Source: Vicinamibacteria bacterium (GTDB lineage Bacteria; Acidobacteriota; Vicinamibacteria; Fen-336). From it: 64,000 nt of DNA. The stretch lies in assembly GCA_025994075.1 (NCBI GenBank), contig JAMQGV010000049.1:1-64000 (forward strand), in the 5' to 3' direction. Shown here piece after piece: positions 1-11,429 of this stretch. Below the pieces are notes generated by a model. That model made no database searches. It was not told the origin of the DNA and saw only the letters and a program-made list of their open reading frames with translations. The translations under genes and the position numbers were made by a program. Position 1 is the stretch's first letter, and every line of letters starts with the position of its first letter.

Positions 1-1
1 C

Positions 2-1663
2 GACCTGCACACGACCGCGCTGCACGAGCTCTTCCACGTCGTGCAGAAGGAGTACTTCAACTGGACGAAGTACCTGAACTGGTCCCATTTCCGCGGCGGC
101 GGCAAGTTCGCGTGGTTCGCCGAGGCGACGGCGGTGCTGCTCGAGGAGGAGGCCGAGCCCCACTACCTGCGCAACGGCTGGGTGCGCCAGTTCAAGAAGA
201 CGTTCGACCCCGGCAAGTTCATGGGCCTCTACAAGCTGCCGCTCGAGGCCCAGGGCGAGAGCGAGGAGGAGACCCAGCACAAGGGCTACGCCGCCAGCCG
301 CTTCCTGCTCGACCTGCGCGACCGCTACTACGCGGCCAGCCGCGGCGAGTTCCTGAAGAAGCTGCTGGAGGCGTTCGGCAGCTTCCGCACCGGGGCCGTC
401 GACGCGCTGGTCAAGGTCACCAGCCAGAGCGAGACCGTGCTGGGCGCCGACTACACCGTCTTCGCCGCGCGCGAGGCGTGGCCGATCTACAACTTCGTCC
501 CGGTCCCGACGACGGGCGCGCTGACCCGCGCCGAGCCCCGCAAGACCTGGAAGGTGACCGGGCCGCTGTCCTCGCCAGGCGTCGAGCTGCGCTGGAACTC
601 GGTGCCGGAAAAGGAACTGGCGGGCGCGAAGATCGTGCTCCGCACGCACGGGACCACGGCCCACGGCGTCACCCACCGCTGGGGCTGGGTGCGCGGCCCG
701 GCCACCCAGTTCCGCCACGTCCCGGGCACGGCCGCGGTCGAACCGCTCTCGGCCGCCGGGCCGCAGCGGCCGACCCACCAGAAGCTGGCCGTGCAGCGGA
801 TCGAGAGCTATGCCAAGGCAGCGTGGTTTGGCGGGCCGTCCGACGCGACGACGGCGCTGCTGCTGTTGGCGCCGAAGGACCCGCCGCGGCTGCGGATGAG
901 CGCCGATCGCAAGAAGATCCACGTCGAGGTGGCGGCGACGCCGCTGTGGCGGCTGGGCGAGTCGCGCGAGATCCGGGTCCGCTTCCACGGCTCGCTGTCC
1001 GGGAAGCGGCCCCTCGCCATCAGCCTCGGCCGCGACAACCTGGCGGCCGACATCGAGATGACCCAGGTGCTCGGCACCCAGGTCTCGGACGCGGAGCAGG
1101 CCGGGCTCGCGCGGCGCGTGCTGCAGACGGTGTCGCCGCGCGACATCCAGGACATGATGGCGATCGCCGAGTTCGTCGCCCAGGTCCAGGGCCAGCAGAA
1201 GAAGATCCGGGTGAGCTGGTTCGAGGTGGTGACGCGGGACCCCGCCGACCCCGACGCGCCGGGCATCGAGGGCCCGGAGAGCGAGATCTTCGAGGTGCCC
1301 GACGAGGCGCAGCCGGCGGGGAACCGGGGCTCCCTCGCCGGCTCCTGGAGCGGGCAGGTGCTGTTCCTGCACCACGCGGTGATCTTCCGTGTGGGCTCGC
1401 CGGGCCAGATCCTGATGGGGGGCGAGGAGCGGCTGTTCGAGGTCGCCGGTCCCGCCGAGCACGGCGGCACCCGGCTGCACATGCTGGAGCGGGTCGGCAA
1501 GGACGTCGTGCCGACCGGGTTCTCGGCGTTCGTGTACCCGTTGCCGGGTCGCAAGCTGTGGCTGACGGTTCCGCCCGTCGTGCTCTATCCCGAGGGTGCC
1601 CCTCCCGAGGAGCCCGAGGGTTGGTGGGAGGCGATGTGGAAGGCGACGCGCAACCCGGGCTAG
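2..1663 (+). CDS. Zinc metallopeptidase-like protein, 3' part (5' end outside window)
   Basis: The reading frame is open from base 2 with no start, so the gene begins left of the window. The first visible residues include HELFH (bases 23-37), a gluzincin-type HEXXH zinc motif. About 30 residues later WFAEATAVLLEEE resembles the helix that supplies the third Glu ligand, as in peptidase families where an E-A-T-A-V helix follows HEXXH. The remaining ~500 residues look beta-rich and match no family I can name, so they may be substrate-binding or structural. It overlaps the start of the next gene by 28 nt, which suggests co-transcription with the RDD gene. The catalytic motif is seen directly; substrate and exact family are unknown. 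A GTG at 41 gives a shorter open frame but would cut through the zinc motif, so it is not the start. Confidence 0.75.
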   Translation, partial: DLHTTALHELFHVVQKEYFNWTKYLNWSHFRGGGKFAWFAEATAVLLEEEAEPHYLRNGWVRQFKKTFDPGKFMGLYKLPLEAQGESEEETQHKGYAASRFLLDLRDRYYAASRGEFLKKLLEAFGSFRTGAVDALVKVTSQSETVLGADYTVFAAREAWPIYNFVPVPTTGALTRAEPRKTWKVTGPLSSPGVELRWNSVPEKELAGAKIVLRTHGTTAHGVTHRWGWVRGPATQFRHVPGTAAVEPLSAAGPQRPTHQKLAVQRIESYAKAAWFGGPSDATTALLLLAPKDPPRLRMSADRKKIHVEVAATPLWRLGESREIRVRFHGSLSGKRPLAISLGRDNLAADIEMTQVLGTQVSDAEQAGLARRVLQTVSPRDIQDMMAIAEFVAQVQGQQKKIRVSWFEVVTRDPADPDAPGIEGPESEIFEVPDEAQPAGNRGSLAGSWSGQVLFLHHAVIFRVGSPGQILMGGEERLFEVAGPAEHGGTRLHMLERVGKDVVPTGFSAFVYPLPGRKLWLTVPPVVLYPEGAPPEEPEGWWEAMWKATRNPG

Positions 1664-2103
1664 CCGGCTTCTGGCGCCGCGCCTTCGCCTTCGCGGCCGA
1701 CGCGCTGCTGCTGGCGCTGCTCGTGCTGCTGCTGCGCTGGCTCGCGTCGATCGCGTACGAGGAGGCGCTGACCCGCGCCGTGCTCGACGCCGAGGGCCGC
1801 ACGTTCGCGCTGTACCGCGCGTGGCACGGCCTGGCCCGCGACGCGATCGGCCTCGGCGTGCCGTTCGTCTACTTCGTGCTGCTCGAGGGCGCTGGCGGCG
1901 CGACGTTCGGCAAGCGCCTTCTCGGCATCCGCGTGCGCGGCCCGGAGGGCCGCCGTGCCGGCTTCTTCCGCGCGCTGGTCCGCAACCTCGGCAAGCTCGC
2001 CTCGTTCGGTTGCTGCTGCGCCGGCGTGCTGCTCGTCGGCTTCACGGCCCGCAAGCGCGCGTTCCACGACTGGATTGCCGGCACGGACGTCCTCCGCGCC
2101 TAG
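1636..2103 (+). CDS. RDD family membrane protein
   Basis: 155 residues from GTG 1636, chosen because GGGAGG lies four bases upstream and it begins just before the conserved opening A-G-F-W-R-R. This matches the Arg-Asp-Asp (RDD) family of small polytopic membrane proteins. Three hydrophobic segments are visible (about residues 20-35, 65-85 and 120-140), with the RDD hallmark G-K-R-L-L-G-I-R-V after the second helix and the closing F-H-D-W-I-A-G-T. Some RDD proteins have been linked to ion transport and others to secretion, so no function is assigned. The start overlaps the upstream metallopeptidase gene. The stop shares the bases CTAG with the stop of the convergent permease gene. Confidence 0.8.
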   Translation: MEGDAQPGLAGFWRRAFAFAADALLLALLVLLLRWLASIAYEEALTRAVLDAEGRTFALYRAWHGLARDAIGLGVPFVYFVLLEGAGGATFGKRLLGIRVRGPEGRRAGFFRALVRNLGKLASFGCCCAGVLLVGFTARKRAFHDWIAGTDVLRA

Positions 2104-4517
2104 TCGCCGCGCAGCACGTCGCTGGGGGCGACGTTCACCGCGCGCCGCGCGGGCACGAGGCAGGCGAGCGTCGCGGTGACGAGCAGCAGGCCGAGCGCCG
2201 CCGCGTGGGTCAGCGGGTCGGCCGGGGTGACGCCGAACAACGTGGCGCCCAGCGCGCGCCCCGCGGCGATCGCGGCCCCGGCGCCGGCCAGCAGGCCGAG
2301 GCCGACCGGGCGCAGGCCGCGCCGGACCACGCGGCGCACCACGTCCGCCGCCGGGGCCCCGAGCGCCATCCGCACGGCGATCTCGCGCCGGGTCTGGGCG
2401 ACGGACTGGGCGGTGACGCCGAACACCCCGAGCCCGGCCAGCAGCAGCGCCGAGGCACCGAACGCGCCGACCAGGATCAGCAGCAGGCGCCGCGGCGCGA
2501 TCATGCGGTCGAGCACCTCGTCGAGCCCCTGCACGGAGTACAGCGCCAGGTCGGGATCGACCGCGCGGGCGGCGTCGCGCACGGCCTGGGGCAGCGCCGC
2601 GTACGCGCCGGCTTCGGCGCGGACCACGAACAGCGGCGACGGCGACGGCCCCTGCAGCGCCGACTCGAACAGCTCCGGCACCGGCGTGGCGTCGAGGCCG
2701 GCGCGCCGCACGTCGCCCACCACGCCGATCACCTCGACCAGCTCGCGGTCCGGCCCGACGCGCAGGCGGCGCCCCACGGGGTCCTGGCCGGGGAAGAAGC
2801 GCGTGGCCAGCGTCTCGTTGACGAGCACGGCGAGTGGAGCGCCCTCGCCGTCGCGCGCGTCGAACAGGCGGCCCCGCCGCAGCGGCACCCCGATCGCCTC
2901 GAAGTAGCCGGGGCTCGCGCTGTTGTAGCCGACTTCCGGCGGCGGGGCGTCCGCGGGCTGCGGCACGCCGTCGATCACGAAGCTCGTGGTCGCCATGTTG
3001 CCGACGGGCAGCGTGTAACCGTAGCCGACGTGGCTCACGCCGGGCAGCGCCGCGATCCGGTCGCGCAGGCGGAGCGTCGCCGCGGCGCGGGCGGCGCCGT
3101 CGGGATAGCGGGCGAAGGGGAGCGACGTGCGGAAGCTGAGCACGCCTTCGGCGCGGAGGCCGGGGTCGACGTCGCCGAGGGCCACGACGGTGCGGGCGAG
3201 CAGCCCGCCGACGACGAGCAGGACGCTGGCGAGGGCGACCTGGACGCCGACGAGCGCCCCGCGGGCCCCGAGGCGGCCGCCGCGTCCGGCGCCGGGTATG
3301 GCCGCCCTCAGCACGCCGACGAGCTCGACGCGCCGCGACGCGAGCGCCGGGGCCAGGCCGCAGCCGAGGCCGACGAGCGTCGAGCTGAGCACCCCGAAGG
3401 TGAGCAGCCGCCACGACACCGCGGCGCCCGAGGGCGCCAGTTCCGGGCCCGCCAGGGCCGCCAGCCCGTCGGCGCCCCAGGCGGCGAGCAGGACGCCGAG
3501 CCCTCCGCCCGCGGCGGCGACCACCAGGTTCTCGAGCAGCGGCACCCGCGACGCCTGCATCGCGGAAGCGCCGAGCGCGCCGCGCACGGCCACGTCCTGC
3601 GGCCGCGCCAGCGAGCGGGCCAGGGCGAGCCCGGCGACGTTGACGGCCGCCAGCGTCAGCAGCAGGAGGACGGCGGCCGAGACCGCCCGCATCATCGGCC
3701 CGGCCGCCTGGTGCAGCGACTCGCGCAGCGGCACGGCCAGCGGGCGGTGGCCCCTGTTGTCGCGCGGGTGCGCCGCCTCGATCCGCGCACCGATCGCCTC
3801 CAGCTCGGCGCGAGCGGCGTCGAACTCCGTCCCCGGGGCCAGGCGGCCGACGACGGCGAGGAAGTGCATGCGGCGGGCGCGGTTCGCGTCCTGGAACAGC
3901 GCCTCGAAGTCGTCCGGGAGGTAGACGTCGGCCTCGAAGCCGATCGGCGAGCGGAAGCCCTCGGGCAGCACGCCGACGATGGTCGTCGGCACGGCATCGA
4001 GGGTGATCGGCGTCCCCAGCACGGACGGGTCGGCCCCGAACGCGCGCGCGTGGAGCCCGTGGGTGATCACGGCCACGGCCGCGGCGCCGTCGCGTTCCTC
4101 TTCGCCCCGGAACCCGCGCCCGAGCGCGGGCCGCACGCCGAGCACGTCGAAGAACGCGGCGGACACGCGCAGCGCCGGCAGCCGCTGGGCGTCGCCGCGG
4201 CCGGTCAGCGTCGCGGTCGAGACCCGGATCGCCGAGAGGCCCGAGAGGCTCCGGCTCGACGCCCGCCAGTCGCGGAAGTCGGCGATCGTGACCTGGCCGA
4301 AGCGCCGGCCCTCGACGGTGTCGTGCTCGTAGACGCGGACGAGCCGCGCGGCATCCGCGTAGGGCAAAGGTGCGAGCAGCGCGGCATCCACCACGGAGTA
4401 CACGGCCGTGGCCGCGCCCGAGGCGAGGCCCAGCGTCAGGGTGGCGACGGCGGCGAACGAGGGGCGGCGGGCCAGGCCGCGCAGGGCCTGGCGCAGGTCG
4501 AGGACGAGGGAGCGCAT
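2100..4517 (-). CDS. ADOP-type MacB/FtsX-like permease
   Basis: 805 residues. The opening (D-L-R-Q-A-L-R-G-L-A then L-T-L-G-L-A-S-G-A-A-T-A-V-Y-S-V-V) is the signature of the 'acidobacterial duplicated orphan permease' group: an N-terminal helix, a MacB periplasmic core (about 50-240), an FtsX domain (about 270-390), a second helix plus periplasmic core (420-660), and a second FtsX domain (670-800). The family usually lacks an adjacent ATPase gene, and none is here. By homology to MacB it would be an inner-membrane machine moving or sensing substrates in the periplasm; the substrate is unknown. ATG 4517 is the only start that keeps the N-terminal helix. Another ADOP gene lies beyond the ion-channel gene on the other strand, so the two are neighbours but not an operon. 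Confidence 0.85.
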   Translation of the reverse strand: MRSLVLDLRQALRGLARRPSFAAVATLTLGLASGAATAVYSVVDAALLAPLPYADAARLVRVYEHDTVEGRRFGQVTIADFRDWRASSRSLSGLSAIRVSTATLTGRGDAQRLPALRVSAAFFDVLGVRPALGRGFRGEEERDGAAAVAVITHGLHARAFGADPSVLGTPITLDAVPTTIVGVLPEGFRSPIGFEADVYLPDDFEALFQDANRARRMHFLAVVGRLAPGTEFDAARAELEAIGARIEAAHPRDNRGHRPLAVPLRESLHQAAGPMMRAVSAAVLLLLTLAAVNVAGLALARSLARPQDVAVRGALGASAMQASRVPLLENLVVAAAGGGLGVLLAAWGADGLAALAGPELAPSGAAVSWRLLTFGVLSSTLVGLGCGLAPALASRRVELVGVLRAAIPGAGRGGRLGARGALVGVQVALASVLLVVGGLLARTVVALGDVDPGLRAEGVLSFRTSLPFARYPDGAARAAATLRLRDRIAALPGVSHVGYGYTLPVGNMATTSFVIDGVPQPADAPPPEVGYNSASPGYFEAIGVPLRRGRLFDARDGEGAPLAVLVNETLATRFFPGQDPVGRRLRVGPDRELVEVIGVVGDVRRAGLDATPVPELFESALQGPSPSPLFVVRAEAGAYAALPQAVRDAARAVDPDLALYSVQGLDEVLDRMIAPRRLLLILVGAFGASALLLAGLGVFGVTAQSVAQTRREIAVRMALGAPAADVVRRVVRRGLRPVGLGLLAGAGAAIAAGRALGATLFGVTPADPLTHAAALGLLLVTATLACLVPARRAVNVAPSDVLRGD

Positions 4518-4644
4518 GGAGCGCCTGCTATCAACCCCCGTGCCGCCTCCCGCCGGTCAACGTCCTCAACGACTTCCGACGGTGCTCGCGGTGCCGGGCC
4601 GGCCGCGCGCGGGACGCGGGCGTCCCACGCGCGCACAACCCGGG

Positions 4645-5442
4645 TCAGGCCCGCTTGCGGACGCGCAGCGCCTGCTCCAGCTCCTCGAGCTGCTCGCGGA
4701 TGCGGGCGAGCTGCTCGGCGGGATCCGCCGGGCCCGCCTGCTCCGACTGGTGCTCGCGCTTGGCGTTCTCCAGGTTGTTGATCACGATCGCGATGAACAG
4801 GTTTACCACGACGAACACCGCCAGCACCACGAAGCTCACGTAGTAGACCCACGCCCACGGCGTCGCCGCGCTCGAGGCCTCCATCAGCTCCACCCAGCCC
4901 TCGAGCGTCAGCATCTCGAACAGGGTCAGGAAGGCGAGGCCCAGCGAGCTCCAGTTCTCCGCGTCCGCCTTGGCGAACAGCGTCACGCCGATCACGGCGT
5001 AGACGTAGAGGATCAGCGACAGCAGCAGCAGCACGTTGCCGAGCGAAGGCAGCGAGCGCAGCATCGTGGCGACCAGCAGCCGCAGCTCCGGCAGGGCGGA
5101 GACGATGCGCAGCGCCCGCAGCAGCCGCGCGAGCCGCGCGATGTTGGCGAGCGGCCCGGCCATCGGCAGCAGCGACAGCGCGACCACCGTGAAGTCGAAC
5201 ACGTTCCAGGCGTCGCCGAAGAAGCGGTCGACGCGGGGCGCGAACGCGACCAGCCGCACGACGATCTCGAACACGAAGATCACCTGCACGGCGACGTTCA
5301 GGGCGTGGAACAGGCCGCCCCAGCGCTCCCAGAGCGCGGGGGAGGTCTCGAAGCCGATCAGGGCCGCGTTGGCGACGATCACGGCCAGGATGAAACGCTG
5401 GAAGGTCGGGTTCGCGGCGAGCCGGCGGCAGGCGTCGATCAT
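4645..5442 (-). CDS. Voltage-gated cation channel, single-domain NaChBac type
   Basis: 265 residues with six hydrophobic segments and a pore loop. S4 (about 101-114) carries Arg at every third position (R103, R106, R109, R112), the voltage-sensor pattern. The pore loop reads T-L-E-G-W (179-183), close to the TLESW filter of bacterial sodium channels, with the Glu kept and Ser replaced by Gly. S6 is 200-222, followed by a Glu/Gln/Arg-rich predicted coiled coil (241-264), as in tetrameric NaChBac-like channels. It would form a homotetrameric inner-membrane channel. Ion selectivity cannot be read with certainty from TLEGW; sodium is most likely, calcium possible. A TAGACT -10 element lies nine bases before the ATG. 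Confidence 0.88.
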   Translation of the reverse strand: MIDACRRLAANPTFQRFILAVIVANAALIGFETSPALWERWGGLFHALNVAVQVIFVFEIVVRLVAFAPRVDRFFGDAWNVFDFTVVALSLLPMAGPLANIARLARLLRALRIVSALPELRLLVATMLRSLPSLGNVLLLLSLILYVYAVIGVTLFAKADAENWSSLGLAFLTLFEMLTLEGWVELMEASSAATPWAWVYYVSFVVLAVFVVVNLFIAIVINNLENAKREHQSEQAGPADPAEQLARIREQLEELEQALRVRKRA

Positions 5443-5451
5443 GGGTCGGAG

Positions 5452-5457
5452 AGTCTA
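5452..5457 (-). promoter_or_regulatory. -10 element for the channel gene
   Basis: TAGACT on the minus strand, nine bases before the ATG at 5442. No convincing -35 is visible, and transcription from it would give an almost leaderless mRNA. Confidence 0.4.
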
Positions 5458-5524
5458 GCCGCGTTTTTCTGCAACCCCAGGGGGCCGGCCGGCGTCTCAG
5501 GGAGCAACCCGGAGACCGCCCGCC

Positions 5525-7957
5525 ATGCAAACCCTTGGACAGGACCTGCGCTTCGGCGCCCGCCAGCTTCTCAAGTCGCCCGGCTTCACGGCCGTCGCGC
5601 TGCTGACCCTCGCCCTCGGCATCGGGGCCAACTCCGCGATCTTCAGCTTCGTGAACGCGATCCTGCTGCGGCCGCTGCCGTACCCGGAGTCCGAGCGGCT
5701 GGTGTTCCTGACCGAGTGGTCGGAGCAGGTCCCGAACATGAGCTTCTCGGTCGCGAACTTCAAGGACGTGCGCGACCAGAACAAGGTGTTCGACAGCCTG
5801 CTCGCCTCCCGCGGCCAGAACTACGTGCTGACCGGCCACGGTGACGCGGAGCAGCTCCGCGGCCGCCAGGCGAGCGCGGGGATGTTCGAGACCCTGGGCC
5901 TGCAGCCGATGCTGGGCCGGGCCTTCACCGAGGCCGAGGACAAGCCCGGAGCCGAGCGCGTCGCGCTGCTCGGGGAGGGCTTCTGGACGCGGCGCTTCGG
6001 CCGCGACCCGCAGGTCGTCGGCCGCACCCTGACCCTGAACAACGAGTCGTACACCGTGATCGGCGTGATGCCCGGCACGATGCACGCGACGTTCCGCAAC
6101 ACCGAGGTGTGGACGCCGCTGCTGCAGCTCGAGGACCGCATCGGCGGGCCCGAGCGGCGCGGCAGCCACCCCGGCATCTACGTGCTCGGCCGCATGAAGC
6201 CGGGCGTCACGGTGGAGCAGGCGCGGACCGACGTGGTCGGCATCGCGAAGCGCCTGGCGGAGACCTACCCGAGCAACGCGCGGCAGAGCATGACGGTCGA
6301 GTCCGCGCTGGAGGCCGTGGTCGGCGACCTGCGCGCGGCGCTCGTGATCCTGCTCGGCGCCGTCGGCTTCGTGCTGCTGATCGCCTGCGCCAACGTCGCG
6401 AACCTGCTGCTGGCCCGGGCGGCGGCGCGGCAGAAGGAGATCGCGGTGCGCCAGGCGCTGGGCGCGGGCCGGGCCCGCATCGTGCGCCAGCTCCTCACGG
6501 AGAGCCTGCTGCTGGCGATGGGCGGCGGGCTGCTCGGCCTGCTGGTGGCGTGGGCGGGCATCCGCGGCCTGATCGCGATCAGCCCCGAGAACACGCCGCG
6601 CATCGACGAGGTCGCGCTCGACTGGACCGTGCTGGCCTTCACGTTCGCCGTTTCCCTGGCCACCGGCCTCGTCTTCGGCCTGCTGCCCGCGCTGCAGACC
6701 GCGCGCCACGACCACGCCGAGACCCTGAAGGACGGCGGCCGCGGCGGCAGCGCGGGGCCCGAGCGCTCGCGGGCGCGGGCGGCGCTGGTCGTCGCCGAGG
6801 TGTCGCTGTCGCTGGTGCTGCTGGTCGGCGCGGGGCTGATGGCGAAGAGCTTCGCGCGCCTGCTCGGCGCCGATCCCGGGTTCGACCCGAACGGCGTGCT
6901 GACGATGACGGTGGGCCTGCCCCAGGCGAAGTACCCCGAGGACGCCCAGCGCGCGGCCTTCTTCGAGCAGGTGTTGTCGCGGCTCGAGGGGCTGCCCGGG
7001 GCGAAGGCGATCGCCACCACGGCGCCGCTGCTCGGCGGCTGGCAGACCTCGTTCGCCGTGGAGGGCCGGCCCGAGGCGCTGCCCGGCCAGGCGCCGTCGA
7101 CCGACATCACCCGCGTCAGCCCCGGCTACTTCGCGACGATGGGCGTGACGCTGTTGAAGGGGCGCGACTTCACGCCCCACGACCGCGCCGACCAGCCGCC
7201 GGTGATCGTCGTCGACGAGACGATGGCGGCCACGTACTGGCCGAACGAGGACCCGATCGGCAAGCGGCTGCGCTTCGGCGGCGGCCCCAACAACGAGGAG
7301 CCGTGGCGCACCGTCGTCGGCGTCGTGCGCCACGTCAAGAACTACGGCGTCGACGAGGACTCGCGGGTCGAGACCTATCTGCCGTACCTGCAGGACCCGG
7401 TCGGCTTCGCCACGTTCGTGATCAAGGCCGATGGCGGCGACGCCACCGCCCTGGGCGCGGCCGTGCGCACGGCGCTCAAGGGCGTCGACCCCGACGTGCC
7501 GCTGTTCCAGGTCCGCCCGCTCGAGGAGATCGTCTCCGACGGCCTCGCCAACCAGCGCCTCTCGGCCCAGCTCCTCGGCGCCTTCGCGGCGCTCGCCCTG
7601 CTGCTGTCCGCGATCGGCATCTACGGCGTGATGTCCTACGCGGTCACCCAGCAGACGCTGGAGATCGGCATCCGCGTGGCGCTCGGCGCCCAGCGCCCGG
7701 ACATCCTGAAGATGGTGATGAGCCAGGGCATGAAGCTGGCGGGCGTCGGCGTCGCCCTCGGTCTCGCGCTGGCGCTGGGCCTCGCCCTCGGCCTCGGCCG
7801 CCTGCTCGGCGAGATCCTGTTCCGGGTCAGCCCCACGGACCCCCCGACCTTCGCGGCGGTTCCGGTGATCCTGACCCTGGTCGCCCTCGCCGCCTGCTTC
7901 ATCCCCGCCCGCCGCGCCCTCGGCGTCGACCCGATCACCGCGCTGCGCTGGGAGTAG
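5525..7957 (+). CDS. ADOP-type MacB/FtsX-like permease
   Basis: 810 residues with the full two-repeat ADOP layout: N-terminal helix after Q-D-L-R-F-G-A-R-Q-L, periplasmic core (about 45-245), FtsX domain with the conserved A-C-A-N-V-A-N-L-L-L-A-R-A (about 275-400), second helix and core (420-670), and second FtsX (680-800) ending in A-L-G-V-D-P-I-T-A-L-R-W-E, a common C-terminus of the group. ATG 5525 follows GGAG by ten bases. No ATPase gene adjoins it. It differs clearly in sequence from the permease ending at 2100, so this is not a recent duplication. Function by analogy with MacB is export or envelope mechanotransmission; the cargo is not inferable. Confidence 0.88.
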   Translation: MQTLGQDLRFGARQLLKSPGFTAVALLTLALGIGANSAIFSFVNAILLRPLPYPESERLVFLTEWSEQVPNMSFSVANFKDVRDQNKVFDSLLASRGQNYVLTGHGDAEQLRGRQASAGMFETLGLQPMLGRAFTEAEDKPGAERVALLGEGFWTRRFGRDPQVVGRTLTLNNESYTVIGVMPGTMHATFRNTEVWTPLLQLEDRIGGPERRGSHPGIYVLGRMKPGVTVEQARTDVVGIAKRLAETYPSNARQSMTVESALEAVVGDLRAALVILLGAVGFVLLIACANVANLLLARAAARQKEIAVRQALGAGRARIVRQLLTESLLLAMGGGLLGLLVAWAGIRGLIAISPENTPRIDEVALDWTVLAFTFAVSLATGLVFGLLPALQTARHDHAETLKDGGRGGSAGPERSRARAALVVAEVSLSLVLLVGAGLMAKSFARLLGADPGFDPNGVLTMTVGLPQAKYPEDAQRAAFFEQVLSRLEGLPGAKAIATTAPLLGGWQTSFAVEGRPEALPGQAPSTDITRVSPGYFATMGVTLLKGRDFTPHDRADQPPVIVVDETMAATYWPNEDPIGKRLRFGGGPNNEEPWRTVVGVVRHVKNYGVDEDSRVETYLPYLQDPVGFATFVIKADGGDATALGAAVRTALKGVDPDVPLFQVRPLEEIVSDGLANQRLSAQLLGAFAALALLLSAIGIYGVMSYAVTQQTLEIGIRVALGAQRPDILKMVMSQGMKLAGVGVALGLALALGLALGLGRLLGEILFRVSPTDPPTFAAVPVILTLVALAACFIPARRALGVDPITALRWE

Positions 7958-7981
7958 GCTCGCCCCGGCCCCGACCCGCGG

Positions 7982-7987
7982 TAGGCT
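7982..7987 (+). promoter_or_regulatory. -10-like element before the gene at 8000
   Basis: TAGGCT, 12 bases before the ATG at 8000. No -35 is evident. It is part of a recurring arrangement in this window. Confidence 0.3.
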
Positions 7988-7999
7988 TGCGCCACGCAC

Positions 8000-8506
8000 A
8001 TGCAAGCCAGGTTGCGAAGCGGGCTGATCCTCGTCGTGCGCGCGTTCGTCGGGCTCGTGCTGGGGCCGCTGCTCGTGTGGCTCGCGTGGCTGTCGGCGAA
8101 GGACAGCGTCGTCGAGCAGGCGCGGTTGTCTCGCCTGCCGGGCGAGGCGCATCAGGTCGTCGGCACGATCGAGCGGGTCGACGTCGAGAAGCGCCGCCCG
8201 ATCCAGCTCGACGGCACCGAGGACCGGCGCAACTGGGAGCACTGGAAGATCGCGACCGTGAAGCACAGCTTCGGCGGGCGCGAGTACCCGTCGAGCCTGC
8301 GCGTGCGCCTGACGGGGCCGCAGGAGCAGAAGGGCGTCGGCGACACCCTGCCGCTGCTGGTGCTGCCGGACCTGCCTCACAAGCCCTACGCGCCCGACAC
8401 CGTCGCCGGCTCGTGGATCGCGGTGTTCGTGCAGCCGGTCCTGCTGCTCGCGGTCGCGGCCCTGGCGTTCTTCTGCGCCTGGCGCCGGGAGCTCTGGACG
8501 CCCTGA
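8000..8506 (+). CDS. Hypothetical membrane protein (TM-soluble-TM)
   Basis: 168 residues: a hydrophobic helix at about 8-30, a soluble domain of roughly 100 residues (40-135), and a second helix at about 140-160 followed by a short basic tail. The layout (two helices bracketing a small beta-rich domain containing G-R-E-Y-P-S-S-L) resembles DUF3592-type proteins, but I cannot confirm membership. No enzymatic motif is visible. It stands between an ADOP gene on the same strand and a convergent S9 peptidase gene, from which a strong hairpin separates it. The gene is probably real: codon use matches its neighbours and the membrane topology is coherent. The function is unknown. Confidence 0.6.
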   Translation: MQARLRSGLILVVRAFVGLVLGPLLVWLAWLSAKDSVVEQARLSRLPGEAHQVVGTIERVDVEKRRPIQLDGTEDRRNWEHWKIATVKHSFGGREYPSSLRVRLTGPQEQKGVGDTLPLLVLPDLPHKPYAPDTVAGSWIAVFVQPVLLLAVAALAFFCAWRRELWTP

Positions 8507-8509
8507 GCG

Positions 8510-8543
8510 GCTCCCCCCGGCCGCGCTGGCGGCCGAGGGGAGC
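8510..8543. terminator. Bidirectional hairpin terminator candidate
   Basis: A 15-bp stem (one mismatch) with a GCTG loop sits between the convergent genes ending at 8506 and 8555. There is no U-tract, so it may terminate with help or protect 3' ends. Confidence 0.55.
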
Positions 8544-8554
8544 GGCGGAACGGG

Positions 8555-11221
<2,667 letters not shown>

Positions 11222-11429
11222 GGATTTGAACCCTCCGCCAGAAGCATACGAGCCTGCGGCCGGAAAGTTCAGCGGGCCGGCGGCGGCTCGCCAGGCGTCC
11301 GCCGCCAGCGCCGTGCGAGGGGGCCTCACGCTTTCCGATATCGTCTCGGTCGATGGCGACCGCGGGCGTGACGAATGGCCAGCGCGACGGGACTGCCGGC
11401 CCCGAGGCCGCGAAGCGGGGCCGCCCCTG

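Noticed and set aside
4436..8380. A 1314-codon open frame on the minus strand covering the channel gene region and antisense to an ADOP gene
   Set aside because: Its translation is dominated by Arg, Ala, Gly, Gln and His with no domain, as expected opposite GC-rich genes. The channel and ADOP frames have clear family motifs.
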